Assembly (NCBI GenBank): GCA_034620365.1
Contig: JAQGEQ010000354.1
Location: 1,116,001 to 1,180,000, forward strand
Direction of reading: 5' to 3'
DNA from: Pegea sp. RAD2-039
Lineage: Eukaryota > Chordata > Thaliacea > Salpida > Salpidae
DNA length: 64,000 nucleotides
Part shown: positions 49,694-61,565 of the stretch, piece after piece
Layout of the letters: each line of letters begins with the position of its first letter
How positions within the stretch are numbered: position 1 is the stretch's first letter
Position numbers and translations under genes: made by a program
The notes under the pieces: model-generated
What the model saw: the letters and a program-made list of their open reading frames with translations, nothing else
Database searches by the model: none
What the model was told of the DNA's origin: nothing

Positions 49694-52600
49694 CTAATGT
49701 CCGAAATATTTTTCAAGATCCATATCAATATACTGACCCATAATATTTGCAAGGTCTTCATGAAGTAACTCTACACTGAAAAATTAAGTCACGTGATTAG
49801 AGTTTAGGATGTCAAATATGCTAGGTCATAAAACTACTCACTCGTGTGCAGCGTCATCCATTTGTCCTATTGTCTCTATATAAAGTTCAATCCATTCTGG
49901 AGTCAAAAGTAGGTCATCTTTTATGACAAAGTTGTCCAGTTTTTCTTTTCCGATTGCCTTAGCGAGTTCATCAACAGTTTTATAATGCTGAAGTGCCTTA
50001 TTCATCGAAAGCTCCCTTCAATTTCGTTTTAAAACTGTTATTAATGTTTGACTAAAAACAAATTGGCGTTTTCCAGACAAAACAGTTAAATGAATTTTAA
50101 ACAATTGTTAAATAGGTCAAGTGATTGGAAATTTAAGTTTGTCTTTGATGTAAACTAAAAATCATACTCCATGTCAAGCTGTTGTCGTTTCATAATTATT
50201 TCTTTTTGGCGAGAAAGAAGAGCTTCTTTTTCAGCAATAACCTAAAAATATAATTAGCTACAAACTGATAAGAACAGAAATTATTCAGATCAATTTCATT
50301 GCGGTGAATTCTGTTAGTTTTTTTTTAGTAATTAATTAAATAGTTAAGATGCTTCTGAATATTTCTTACCTCTTCTCTATAGTTCTCATTAGACTCTTGG
50401 ATATTTACGATATTAATTCCGACGAATATATTAAATACTAGAAAATGTCCAATAACGATAAAAAAGATTGTGAATATTCGAGAATATTGTCCAATTGATT
50501 GGTCCATTTTTTGTTGTACTTCAAACCACCCATCGACCTGTATTTAAACAATAAACAATTCAGCTTACAGTAAACTACTGAATATAAAAAATTATGATTA
50601 CAGTAAGATATTAAGTACTATTTTACTATAGAAATCTAAAATTTATAGCTTATATTACTTTAATTATATTCTTATTTTGAGCAGAAATTTCAAGATTCAT
50701 CATTATTCAAAAGAACATTTTCATCAATTTGCTTAAAAGTATAGCCTATGCATTTTGCAAATACAATTTGTTTGAATTGTATCATAATAGAATGTTGCTA
50801 AAAGTTTAATAAATGAGAACTAGCGCTGCTTATATTGCATTTAAAGTTAATTTGGATATATTTTTAGTGTACTATCGTAATATAGTTTTCTAAACAGAAA
50901 AAAAGTAAATACTTATTGTTATAGTCTATTTATAAAACTATTTTTATTTTAAACAGTTACAATTATTTTGCAAATGATATTAAAGGTTACACTAGCTATC
51001 ATTTATATGAATAATAACAAGACATAATAAGTTTAGACTTTAAGATAAGATAATATTTAATACTTATATAAGCAACTGTAATTATACGTAAAAATATGTT
51101 AGAATAAAAGTAGTTTTATAAAAATATTTAAGACGCTCAAATGACGCTCAAAATCAAAACAAAATAAGTTACCTAATTTTAAAAAAGAATTATGAAGTAA
51201 ACTTAATCTATTTAGTTAAACTTTCATGTTTGATTTCGTTTTGCGTAATAAAGACTTGAACAAAGTTACATTGTGCATACGCCAATTTGTTTATACACCA
51301 TTTTTTCTTCAATTTATTTAGTAAACTTATCAGCTTATCGTGTGAGATATTCATAGTTGTCATTTTGGATGGTTCGTATGCGCATCTCTCAGACAAATTT
51401 GACGAGTTTGAATATTTATGAGTTTTTTTAGGTGCTAGTAATCATAGAGAAATATTAGATAGTCTGTTTGTATTCTAATTTAAATTATTTGCTTAATTAA
51501 GCTGATTTAGTGTAGTTATTTATATTCTAACAATAAAATATCAATTATAATTCTAATAGCTAATTACATAGATAACCTTTTTTATTTTAGCTAATTAGTT
51601 TATGTTTGTATTTAAGAAGCATATACTATTTGTTTAGTAAAAAGTTATTTTTTTTATTATATGAGATTTATTTGAATAATTTTTTTAATGTTTTTTGTTT
51701 AATTTAATGCTTTTATTAACATCACAGTTTTGTTATTCACTAAATAAATAAATAAACATTTTATAGAAATATTTATCAATGGTTTTTTTTTTATTTCTTA
51801 AAATTAACTTTTGATTTAGTAAGTTTTCAAGATGATTTTGTAAGTTGTAATGTTATTTTTGAAACTTTTTTCAGAAATATCTATAAATTTATTTATATAT
51901 TTAGAAATCTATTTACAAATCGCCTGAAGTTTCATAAAAACGTAGATCTTATTTATTTACTAAAACCAATATCTACTACTTGATAATTTAGTTAGATATG
52001 TTTAAGTTAGTTTAATTGTTAAATATGATATATTATTTAATAACTTATATAGTTTATAAAGTATTTCATTTATTTGTTTGTTGTTTCAAAATGTAAGTAA
52101 ATAAGTTGTACAAAGTACTTTATAGTTCTTAGAGAAGTTTTAAACTTAGTTTAATCTTAAGATTACATAACTTAATCTTTATATAAATTTTAAAGTTTTA
52201 TCATACAATAAAATCACTTTTTAAAATTTGTGATGAATATCTTAAATAAAAGTTATCTATTTTAAGTACTATCTGTAAAAGTATATTTTAAAACTGATAC
52301 TAACTCTTTTTATATAGATTTATGTAGTGAATAGTTATTTCTGTTTCAGACACCGAATATTTTAGTTATTTGTGTGTACTTAATGCAAATGAGGTTGTTT
52401 GTTTTAGATATTTTTTAAATTTTTATGAGTTAAACTTTTTAAGTTAAATAAAATGTTTATTTGTTACAATAAAGAATTTTTCTTAATGACAAAAATTTTG
52501 TTAAATTATTTTGAAATAATTGTTTTGTTAGTAAGTTTTTAGAGTATGATTTGTTTTGACATAAATAAGTTGTTATAAACAACTTTAAATTCTAAAATTT

Positions 52601-55600
52601 AAAAAAATCTATTTAAAGTATAATATTGTTATTTTTCTAATTTCTTTATTACTAATTTTTTAAAAAGATTATTTAGAAGTTATAGTGGTTACTAAATGAT
52701 TAACTTTTTGATTATAGTTTTTTAATGATAAAAAATTATCTTAATGTTATTCAGTTTGATATGATTTCTAACTTTTTATTATGATTAATTCACTTTTTCA
52801 TTGACTTTATATAAATTTATTTAAAAACTCTTTCAAATAAGTTTTAATAACTATATTTTAGATTTTTTGTTTAAAGTTATTTCAACAATTATATGCAAAT
52901 TAACTTTTATATTTCTATAAATAATTTTTATTAGTTAATATAGTCTAAATACTGAAAAGTGATATCTAAAAAATGATTATTTAACACCTTGTGTTATGTT
53001 TTTGTTTTTTATCTTAAAATTGCTTGTTAGTATGATTACGCTTTTATAAAATTTCAGCTTAAAGTTCGGTTATTTCTGTAACTAGTTGATGATTATATGG
53101 GATAATTGTTTTCTTTCTACTTTAATTAAAAGTTGAAGAACTAACATTCCATTTGCTTGAACTGATTGCAAAATACGTTAATAAGAACATCTTATTTTTC
53201 TACTAAAGGTGTTTAAGTTATGTAATGTAAACATGTGTTTGAATTTTCCATACTTTTCCTAATGGTAATGCTTCTAAACGACATTTTTGCCATCAAGCAA
53301 CTGGTGTTTCAGGCTTGGAAAGAAAGATGGACTGAAGACAGATGGTCTTGTCAAGTTCGTAAACTCATAGCCAGTCCACCAGACAGTTTACAGTTAGCTG
53401 ATGCATTAGTCAGTCAAGCTTTTGTTGGTTCAACACCAAATTCTTTGCTAGTTAGAAACATTCTGGTGTGTTTAAAGAACTCACTAATTACATATGCTTC
53501 TGTGATTAATACAATTTCAAAACATGATGATCTTATCAAAGTAGAATCAACTAAAAGCATGTACAAGTTGTTACATGAGATGCTGAGGACTATTAACATT
53601 CCAGGAGGCCGTCAATTAGCCGAGGATAGTATGCTGTTATGTGGTTCATTGCGCGTCATCCTTCAATGGTTGCTACGTAACGCTGAACGCTTCTTTGAAG
53701 AGCATCAAGACTGTCTGACTGATATGAGTTGTGCAATTATTGATGAGTTGACAACTAGACCCAGAACCTCGGCCCTTCTGACAATTGCACGTTTTGAAGA
53801 AAGTGGACCTTGGAGTCACATTGAAACAGACCTGGCAGTGATTAAGAACAGTGCTAATGGAAGTCCATTTAGCGCCAAAATTAATGCCACTTGTAATCAT
53901 GTGTCCCAAGTATCCAGGCGCACAATTGACCAAAGTCCAGTGTACGTGGACATCTCAGCTGGTCGCCCTATTTGTCCCCCAATTCTAATGTTACTGATGT
54001 TAGAAGTGGAACGCCACAAGTTATCTGACCATCATTTCCTTGTCCATCAACTTTTGGTACTGGGCCGCATTTGTGGTCTGGACACGTCTTCTCTTCTTTT
54101 TTCAATTTTTCATTCCTGTTTGCTTTGTTTCATCGACTCTACTGGTCAGTCAACTGAGAAAAACTGGATGTGCATGGTCTTCAGTAACTTACCGTCCATT
54201 ACAGCTGCTTGTAATGTCGCTCTCGAAAAAGAAATCGCGTCTTCTGGATCCACTTCATCCAGGACTTCTTTTCAACAATCTCTTTATTATGCTCTTTGCA
54301 AATTAATCAAATATGAAAGTCTTCTTGACTCTGTAGATCAACTTCGTTCTGATCTTGATTTTATCCAAACTTTTACTCTTGAATTAAATCGAATCCGACT
54401 TCTCAATGAAGATGCTTGTAAAAAGATTCAAGATCAGAGGAACTTCCATCGTGTCTTGATGGGTCCCAATGATGGTGTGGACCATTGTATCAGTCCCAAC
54501 CTGGCTCTAAAGGCCAATAACACCGTGACTGAAGTGATTCGGATATTGGACAACTGCAACCACAGTGGGGACCTCGAACAACTTCTCCCAGCTTTTCAAA
54601 CTATTTTTTCTCCTGATAGCCTCGATATGATCGTCGCTGCCGCTGCTGCTTCAGGATCTCTAAAAGCGTTCGCGTCGAGTCTGTTACGCTTCAATGACGC
54701 TGCTAAAGTGTCAGTCAATAGCGTTGAAACGTCGAAACAAGCGCGGACGCGTGCTGCGCTTTTTGACACAACTTTTCTTATTTTAGTCCATTTGGTCAAT
54801 ACTTTTGGTATATCGGCCGTCCTAGCCTCTGAACCTAGCCCTGGACTGACCAATAACACTGTGAATTATTTTCTTGCTGTCTGGTTACAGCGATGGTGGC
54901 CATGTGAATCAATTGATGAAGTGATCGACATCTCATGTGCTTCTGATTACACCAGTAACTTGGTTGAAGGTTTGATGTTAGTCCTTCGAAATGGCAACGA
55001 ATTCAAACTTACTGTGACAAAATGGAACGGAATTTGTATGAATTTACCTCAAGCTCTAATCGAGATGTTATATGCTAAACAGAAAGGTTATATTTCAAAC
55101 GAAGAGCTCGAGAAAGCGTGTGTCTTGATGAGGTCTCATTTCCCTTTTTCTTGCATCCTAACTACCATCACTGCTCTCAGCAGGACCATGACTCATTCTG
55201 TCCTTCACAATGTCTACACAAAAGTCTTCCAAATCCTGATGGAGAAGAGCAGTAGTACGGACTCTTCTTATATGATTCCACTTTATCAGAGTCGCTACAC
55301 AATCTTCATCAAATTAGCCAATCACATCACGAGTAATCTCTTAAATGATCATTTTGTGGATGAAGATGAGAATCTGGTGAAGGTCTTTGATGATGCGTTT
55401 GCTGCTTCTATGAGTGATGGATGGGTAAGTGTCCGACGTCTGAAGATCTTCACTGAGTGTCTTCATCGACTCGGAGCTCGCTGTTTCGTCACTCGCGCTT
55501 GTCAGAAGATCCTGGATGAAGTAGGACTTTCACAAACTCGCCTAGCAACCGATATCGTCCTCTCGCTCATCTCTATCGATCCCGCTACCATGACTGCCCA

Positions 55601-58600
55601 TCTACTTCGCTATTTTGTCCCTCAACAAATCAGAAGTGCCCCACAGAAACTAGTTGAGCCCAGTGGTGGCTGTCTGGCCAAACTTCTGGTCGCGAGTCTC
55701 GATTTTGCGGTGAACGAGTCCCAAATGCGCTCGAAGATGACGTCATCAACACAAATGAAGAGCGAGTTAAGTCCTTTTGTTTTCGATCCTAATAACTCAT
55801 CAAATACTCGACTCCGCCGGATGCTCAGTTGCTCCACAGAACATGATCTCGCTCCATCTGGGGCACGTTTGCCTCCAAACGACCCCCTAGCCACTATTTT
55901 AAACGATTTTATTCATCTCTTGTCCAACTCTCTCTGTAGCAACGCGGGTTGTGGTCGCGGACCACATGTCGATTTCGCTTTCACTTTTGTGCGCCTGGCA
56001 CTACAGTCCAGCATATTGCTGTCTGGGACAATTAAAGAGTTGATGCCCGGTGGGCTGCTTCGACTCATCGGGACACGACTCGCAGATGAGGACCTCCGTC
56101 TGCTCTTTGCAGCTTCTGATCTTGGTGATGCGACGATTCGTAGGATATCAGCAGATGCAGTCCTCTTCAGTCAGACGTCTTCCACGTCATCAAACTGATA
56201 CACTTACGTCATCACTTATTACGTCATCATCTACTATTGTCCTATATCTACTAGAATGTTGGTGAGAGTTTTTTTATGCAAATTAGGAGTAATTGCGCTG
56301 ATTTATCACTCGCAGCTGATTGGCTGCTTTAATTTTTTCTACTTTTTGTGTTCCAACTTTTTCCAGGGAGCTTTTTGTCTAGTGCCATTTTCTCTCTATT
56401 TTCCTCAGATTGGTTCGATGAGCTTTTTTGTGTATTTATAAACTTGGATTCGAAATTTTATGAAAATATTTTGTTGAAAACTGTAACTAGGATATTATTA
56501 AAAAGATTTTTTCTGTTTCCATCACAAAATATCTGGTTTTGGGGCCAAACAAATAGAGAAGTTTCTAGAAGTTTCAGCTGATCTTTAATTGAATCTTTAA
56601 TAATATTGAATCATGTCTTTCGTCATCATGTCAAATCGTTAATAAATTTCGGAAGAGTTTTTTATCTGAAATAAAACTTTTCTAAAGTCTCAAATGATAT
56701 TTAGTTTGTGAAAAGTCTGATGTGGTTACTGGACAGCTTCTATCTATTTTATTGCCATTTGTTCATCTTGCACTTGAAAGTTAATGACCTCTATAACCAT
56801 CATCAACATCTTCTGCTGATTTTCATTTAGTAATTTACTAAAAAGCAACTTTAGTTACAAGAAAGATGAAAAGTTCAGATATTCTGGTGTTTATTGGTGA
56901 TTAACTGCTAATTAATATTTGTCTATTACTGTTTTCACCTCTATATGCTTCATTGTGCTTTTCTTTGTGAAAATCTTCTGCTTTATTATCACCGTGTTAG
57001 TTATTTTATCAAATAGAATAAAAACGGTTGAGATGAAATAATTGACTTTTTATACTTTAGTTTGCTTACATCGTCACGTGACTCGTTCCGCTCGACTGAT
57101 TTCCTCTTTACTAACTGATTACGACATCAGGTAATCAAACCATTCACTTAAAAGAAGAAAAATCAGCATAAAGTTCGAAGCTGCAGACTACTTTCAGACT
57201 TTTCCTCTTAGCTCTCTTCAATTTCCTTTTTTAAGCAGCAATTTCATCATTTCTAAATTGTCTGCTGTCTACTAAGCAACATTTGGTACATTTCCAAACA
57301 ATATTTTTAATCTTTAGCTTATTTATTATTTGAAAATACTTCCACATCCAAATCTTCTGATCAAATTGATCTTGATGTTTTTTCAGCATTTTGCAAATTT
57401 CAATTTGATACAAAATCTTTAATTTCAAGATTGAGTCATATATTGAATTACTTGAAAGTTTAAAACAATTTCTAACTTACTGTTGCAAAACTGAACAAAG
57501 TTAGCAGTCCTCTCCCCACATTCCCCCAGTTCTCAGGATCTTTCTCAGCAAACACGTAATATGCAAATATGGATAAGATGAACATAACCATGATTAGGAG
57601 CAGCATCACATTTATAAAGGATTTCCACATCGTATCTAGCAGAGCAATCAGTAAAACCTAGAAACAAATTTAGTTGTATTGATGATAAATGTTTTTTTTA
57701 TTTCTGAGGTTTTTTTTTATTGTTTTAGTTGATTATGCAATCATGTGATCTGTTCAAATTGCATTTTAAATTGATTTTAGTGTATTTCAGACGAAGTGTT
57801 TCAGACCAACTCAAATTAAACCGAATTTTTTTACAATTTATTTACTATTTGCAATGTTTTTTGGGTGATTTAAAATCAATTATCCTACTTCTAACAAATA
57901 ATCTGATCTTAGAAAACACATTTGTTATTCTACAGCTTTAAAAAATAATTTCTTAGAATATAAAGACTTGTTTCACATTTTGGATTGAAACTTGATGGTC
58001 ATTACTAAATTGAAAATGGTTTCAGACATACAATTTTACGCTTATCTTTCAAAAATCAATTAAATGAATATTTCTTTCTAGATAATTTTTGATGCAAATG
58101 CAATTGATAAGGTTTGTATGGAAAATGTTAAATGTCTTTAATTTGTCAAAATATGTCAATTATTTTCTTATTAAAAGTTCTCTTTGTATTATCAACTATT
58201 GTTTTTGAGGTTTTAGTATTTCTTCAACTTGATAACAATTTTTCTTTTATTGTCAAATTTTGCGGTTTTATTTTTGAAAAAAAAAACTTTAAATAATTTA
58301 TCTCAACAAATTAGAAAAAATTAATAACACCTTAAAAATTTTTCTGATAAATATAAATAATATAGGTTATTGTGAATAAAGTTTTATTTAAATATATTAA
58401 AAATCAGTAGTTTAAGTGCTATTGTAGTTTTCAAACTTCTAAATATTATAAAAGCTGATAACCGCATTAAAGCAGTTCAAATTAAACACTTTATATTCGA
58501 AAGTTTGTTTTTAACGTTGGTATAGTTTAATCATCAAAATGCTAAAAGCTAATACAAGTTTTCAATTTTATTAAAATGCTCTAAAATTCAATATTTTGTA

Positions 58601-61565
58601 TTTTTGTTATTTTATACTTGTGAAGTATTAATAGCAGTTTTAGTTGTAAGATTAGAAAATATCAAACAGAATTTACAAAAAAGTAAACAAAGAAAGTACT
58701 TTTAAATCATTTGTATCTAGCCTATTTTAGCTTTTCTATCACCTTAGCTTTTCTGTGTCAAAAATAGGATATAGTTTCAAACTATTATCGCTGTATAATG
58801 AAAAGCTATTTTACATTTCCAAGTCGGCATGAAGCTTACTCAAGCGTATTTTAGGAAGTAGCAAGCCATCATGAAGATAGCTTGAAACGTTTCTTGAACT
58901 CATTTTTAATATTTAAGTTCGAATATTTGCACATTATAAGAAGATAATCAAATGTTGAAACCTCAAAGTTTTTATGTTTTAATTGTAAGATAATCAAATT
59001 GGATATTTTCATTTCAAAAGTAATGTTAAGATTAATCAAATATTTTCATTTATCTAGTGACAATTGTGTTTTCATTTTTTACTTCTAAATACCTGGAAAG
59101 CTCTGACTTGTGAGATAAATGAAAGGACTTTAGCTACTTGGAACAGATTAATTACATCTTTCACAAGAGCCACATTGGTTGTATTGAAGCTCAACACTGA
59201 GATTGAAGACTCAATTTCATTAATATCAATATTTATCTGAAAAAAAGGTATCTTTTTGTAAGTTTCTGTAAAAGTTAACTATTTTATTTATCTAAGTAAA
59301 CAAAATCTGTTTATTAAATAAATAAGTTGTGATATATTAAAACAAAGGTACTTTTTAAGGTTATATAACATCTTATTATTTTCTGAAAATGTAAGGAGGA
59401 ATACTTACATGAAATGCTGTCAGTAATATAACCAAGAGATCAAAAATACTGACAAGTGAGCAACAGTATTTGATCTTGACCAAAATAATCTTGAGTAAAA
59501 AGTCAACCACTAAAACCATAAGAACAAGTATCCACTGGAATAAAGATTCCATTATTTAATTTTGAGAGTTTTAAAATCAGAGTTATTAAATCATTTTTGT
59601 GTATAAAGCTTGGATAGATTTAGCATCGATAAAATTCATTGATTTTGTGGTTTGAAAACACATGTCAGTTTTGTATAGATGCCTATTAGGACAGACTTAC
59701 CAGCGTGATTGTCGTTGTGGTCGATGTAAGTTCCTCACCAACCTCCATTGTTATAAGAACCCCACTGGTTACGATGGCAACCAGCAGAATGTAGAAGAAA
59801 CCATCGCTTTCACTTATACTTTGAATACATCGCATTAATTTTGCTTTTATTTCATAGGTGTGCCTATAAACCAAAAAAAGTTTATATCAATTTGAAGTCA
59901 ATTATACAAAAATTAGTTTGTTTTAATTGGAATCTAATTATTTTATATGTTTGTGATTAAAGATTTTTTATAAAAATTTTGGAAATTGTTTCTATAACTT
60001 AAAAAACTAATTTTTTTTATTTCAAAACGATAATCTAGTTTTAATAATACGCTAAAATTTCGATTTTAAAAATTAATTTATCTATAAAATCGAAATTAAT
60101 ATCAAAGTATAAAATTAAAATATTTTTAGAGTTTTTAAAAAAATTAAACTTTCTAAGATTCATTAAATTAAAAAGTAGTTAGCGATCTACAGTTCGAAGT
60201 TTTAAAATGATCGGAAGAAGTGCAGTCAAGCGTAAACAAACTTTTCAGATTACTACTAAGCAGAATGGAAAGTTAAATTTAAATGAAAACGTGAATTATA
60301 TCCACAAAAAGTTGATTACAAGCACCTTTAGATTAGAAGATGTTTTAGTTTGTTTATTTTGGGATAAATTTCTGTTTTCGCTTTAAATTAAAAATGTAAA
60401 CATTATTTGAGATTATTTTGATATAATGTGTTTCTTTGTTTTGATCTCTAAAAAGGACTAGTCATTAGCACACTGTTTTTTTAGTTTGAATATTAGAGGC
60501 AAAAGTAGCTAATAAAAATGATTTTTTTCTAGATGACGTATTTTGTGAAAACTGGCAGGAAATAAAATGAAATCACCAATTAATAGTAAAAGTTAAACTT
60601 ATAAGTTACACGTTTTAGTCTAAACTAAGATATAATCGTTTGATTTATTGCTGGGTTGTCAAATTGAAATAAATTACAAAACCTTTTCTAATTTGAAGCT
60701 TTATTAAAAACATTTTAAGTTTTATTTGAACAAATATAATCTTATCTAACTGATAAAGTTTTGCTAAAAATATTTGCTATGAAAATATTCTGGTTAAAAA
60801 ATGAATCAATTTCAGTTTAAGTTTGTTTAAAAATAATTTGAGGTTTTGAATTTTGTAGTTATTGGTCAATATAGAAATTATTTTTCATTTTCAAATCATT
60901 CGACGGGAACCCATTTAGAATAATTTCAACCAAAAAAACTCATTTTTAAAAGATCTTGTTAAAAATGATTTGGTAAAATACAACATAAGTGCTTCATTAA
61001 ATGTTTTTCATAAACTGTTTACATTTATATATTCACATTTAATCAACTCAGCAGTATTAGGACTTTTTAATAAAGTTAAAAATCGTAGAGATAAAATCCT
61101 CTTTAGGTATTTATAGCAATTAAATGAAAAATCAGCTGGCATCACTTTAAAAAATATTCCTTTACAACAAATAACTTTTGCTAAACTGATGGATATTTAT
61201 TATTACTTTATTTCGATAAATGTAAACCAGATAAATATTATCTATTTATAATTTAACAAATAAATAAAATAGTTTTTATTAAAAATTGAGGCAAAAACTT
61301 AACAAAAAAAGCTTCAATCTTAAAGACTAGCTTTTTTGTGTGCAAATAAAGATATGGATGAAATACTTTCAAAAATACTTCTATTGATCTAGATTTTGTT
61401 TTTAAATGAAATTAATTGAAACAAAATAGTCAAGTTGAAAAACTGAGTTTACTTTTGGGCGAAGTTTAGGTTGATACTGTTGTATAAAGAAGTGAAATCC
61501 GAACTAAAAGAAGATCTTTTACGTCCTCCTTCAGTAAATCTTGTAAGACTTACTTCATTTAACAT
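49694..61565 (-). CDS. CATSPER3: Cation channel sperm-associated protein 3
   Basis: Nine exons in transcript order: 61565-61453, 59863-59701, 59534-59409, 59236-59093, 57657-57481, 50537-50370, 50241-50168, 50015-49842, 49775-49694. All phases match; 406 aa (human 398). One six-TM domain: S1 (GFFYILLVAIVTSGVLI), S2-S3 (WILVLMVLVVDFLLKIIL; LVSIFDLLVILLTAFH), S4 (residues about 160-182), S5 (INVMLLLIMVMFILSIFAYY), pore and selectivity motif FATVDGW spanning the exon 5/6 junction, and S6 (IFFIVIGHFLVFNIFVGINI). ENWGN before the pore, the post-S6 helix AEKEALLSRQKEIIMKRQQL and a C-terminal ELLHEDLANIMGQYI element match CatSper3 rather than the other alpha subunits. The channel carries alkaline-activated Ca2+ entry into the sperm flagellum with CatSper1, 2 and 4. 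Intron 5 (6.9 kb) holds MED24 on the other strand. Confidence 0.92.
50538..53261. other. CatSper3 intron 5, part upstream of MED24
   Basis: Extremely AT-rich, with no repeat or RNA gene that I can identify. A 62-codon minus-strand ORF at 51208-51396 has no recognisable family or splice context. The MED24 promoter must lie in this stretch. Confidence 0.45.
53262..56198 (+). CDS. MED24: Mediator complex subunit 24
   Basis: A single uninterrupted ORF of 978 codons (human MED24 989). The family signature is at the N terminus: FQAWKERWTEDRW (residues 16-28), LADALVSQAFVGSTPNSLLV and SVINTISKHDD. Alpha-helical repeat-like sequence follows to the C terminus (GGLLRLIGTRLADEDLRLLF). MED24 is a tail-module subunit of Mediator, linking enhancer-bound activators to RNA polymerase II in the nucleus. 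ATG 53262 is the first ATG in a frame open from GTG 53235; 53268 is an alternative. The gene has no introns although neighbours have up to 16 exons, and its codons are visibly GC-richer than the other genes. It lies wholly inside CatSper3 intron 5, on the opposite strand. AATAAA at 56641-56646. Confidence 0.95.
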   Translation: MVMLLNDIFAIKQLVFQAWKERWTEDRWSCQVRKLIASPPDSLQLADALVSQAFVGSTPNSLLVRNILVCLKNSLITYASVINTISKHDDLIKVESTKSMYKLLHEMLRTINIPGGRQLAEDSMLLCGSLRVILQWLLRNAERFFEEHQDCLTDMSCAIIDELTTRPRTSALLTIARFEESGPWSHIETDLAVIKNSANGSPFSAKINATCNHVSQVSRRTIDQSPVYVDISAGRPICPPILMLLMLEVERHKLSDHHFLVHQLLVLGRICGLDTSSLLFSIFHSCLLCFIDSTGQSTEKNWMCMVFSNLPSITAACNVALEKEIASSGSTSSRTSFQQSLYYALCKLIKYESLLDSVDQLRSDLDFIQTFTLELNRIRLLNEDACKKIQDQRNFHRVLMGPNDGVDHCISPNLALKANNTVTEVIRILDNCNHSGDLEQLLPAFQTIFSPDSLDMIVAAAAASGSLKAFASSLLRFNDAAKVSVNSVETSKQARTRAALFDTTFLILVHLVNTFGISAVLASEPSPGLTNNTVNYFLAVWLQRWWPCESIDEVIDISCASDYTSNLVEGLMLVLRNGNEFKLTVTKWNGICMNLPQALIEMLYAKQKGYISNEELEKACVLMRSHFPFSCILTTITALSRTMTHSVLHNVYTKVFQILMEKSSSTDSSYMIPLYQSRYTIFIKLANHITSNLLNDHFVDEDENLVKVFDDAFAASMSDGWVSVRRLKIFTECLHRLGARCFVTRACQKILDEVGLSQTRLATDIVLSLISIDPATMTAHLLRYFVPQQIRSAPQKLVEPSGGCLAKLLVASLDFAVNESQMRSKMTSSTQMKSELSPFVFDPNNSSNTRLRRMLSCSTEHDLAPSGARLPPNDPLATILNDFIHLLSNSLCSNAGCGRGPHVDFAFTFVRLALQSSILLSGTIKELMPGGLLRLIGTRLADEDLRLLFAASDLGDATIRRISADAVLFSQTSSTSSN
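56199..57480. other. MED24 3' flank within CatSper3 intron 5
   Basis: 3' UTR and AT-rich intron sequence; small ORFs here show no protein features. Confidence 0.45.
57658..59092. other. CatSper3 intron 4
   Basis: AT-rich; no gene or repeat supported. A 70-codon T-rich ORF at 57729 is judged chance. Confidence 0.45.
59864..61452. other. CatSper3 intron 1
   Basis: Contains a plus-strand frame at 60207-60386 (59 aa, basic start MIGRSAVKRKQTF) that is denser in coding-like codons than its surroundings, but no partner exons or family were found. Otherwise featureless AT-rich DNA. Confidence 0.35.

Noticed and set aside
51208..51396. 62-codon minus-strand ORF in CatSper3 intron 5
   Set aside because: Not in phase with CatSper3 exons, no homology recognised, and no donor/acceptor pair that would include it.
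54040..54306. Plus-strand ORF inside MED24
   Set aside because: Alternative-frame shadow of the GC-richer MED24 coding sequence; the same applies to the minus-strand ORFs at 53414-55894 and to 56050-56265.
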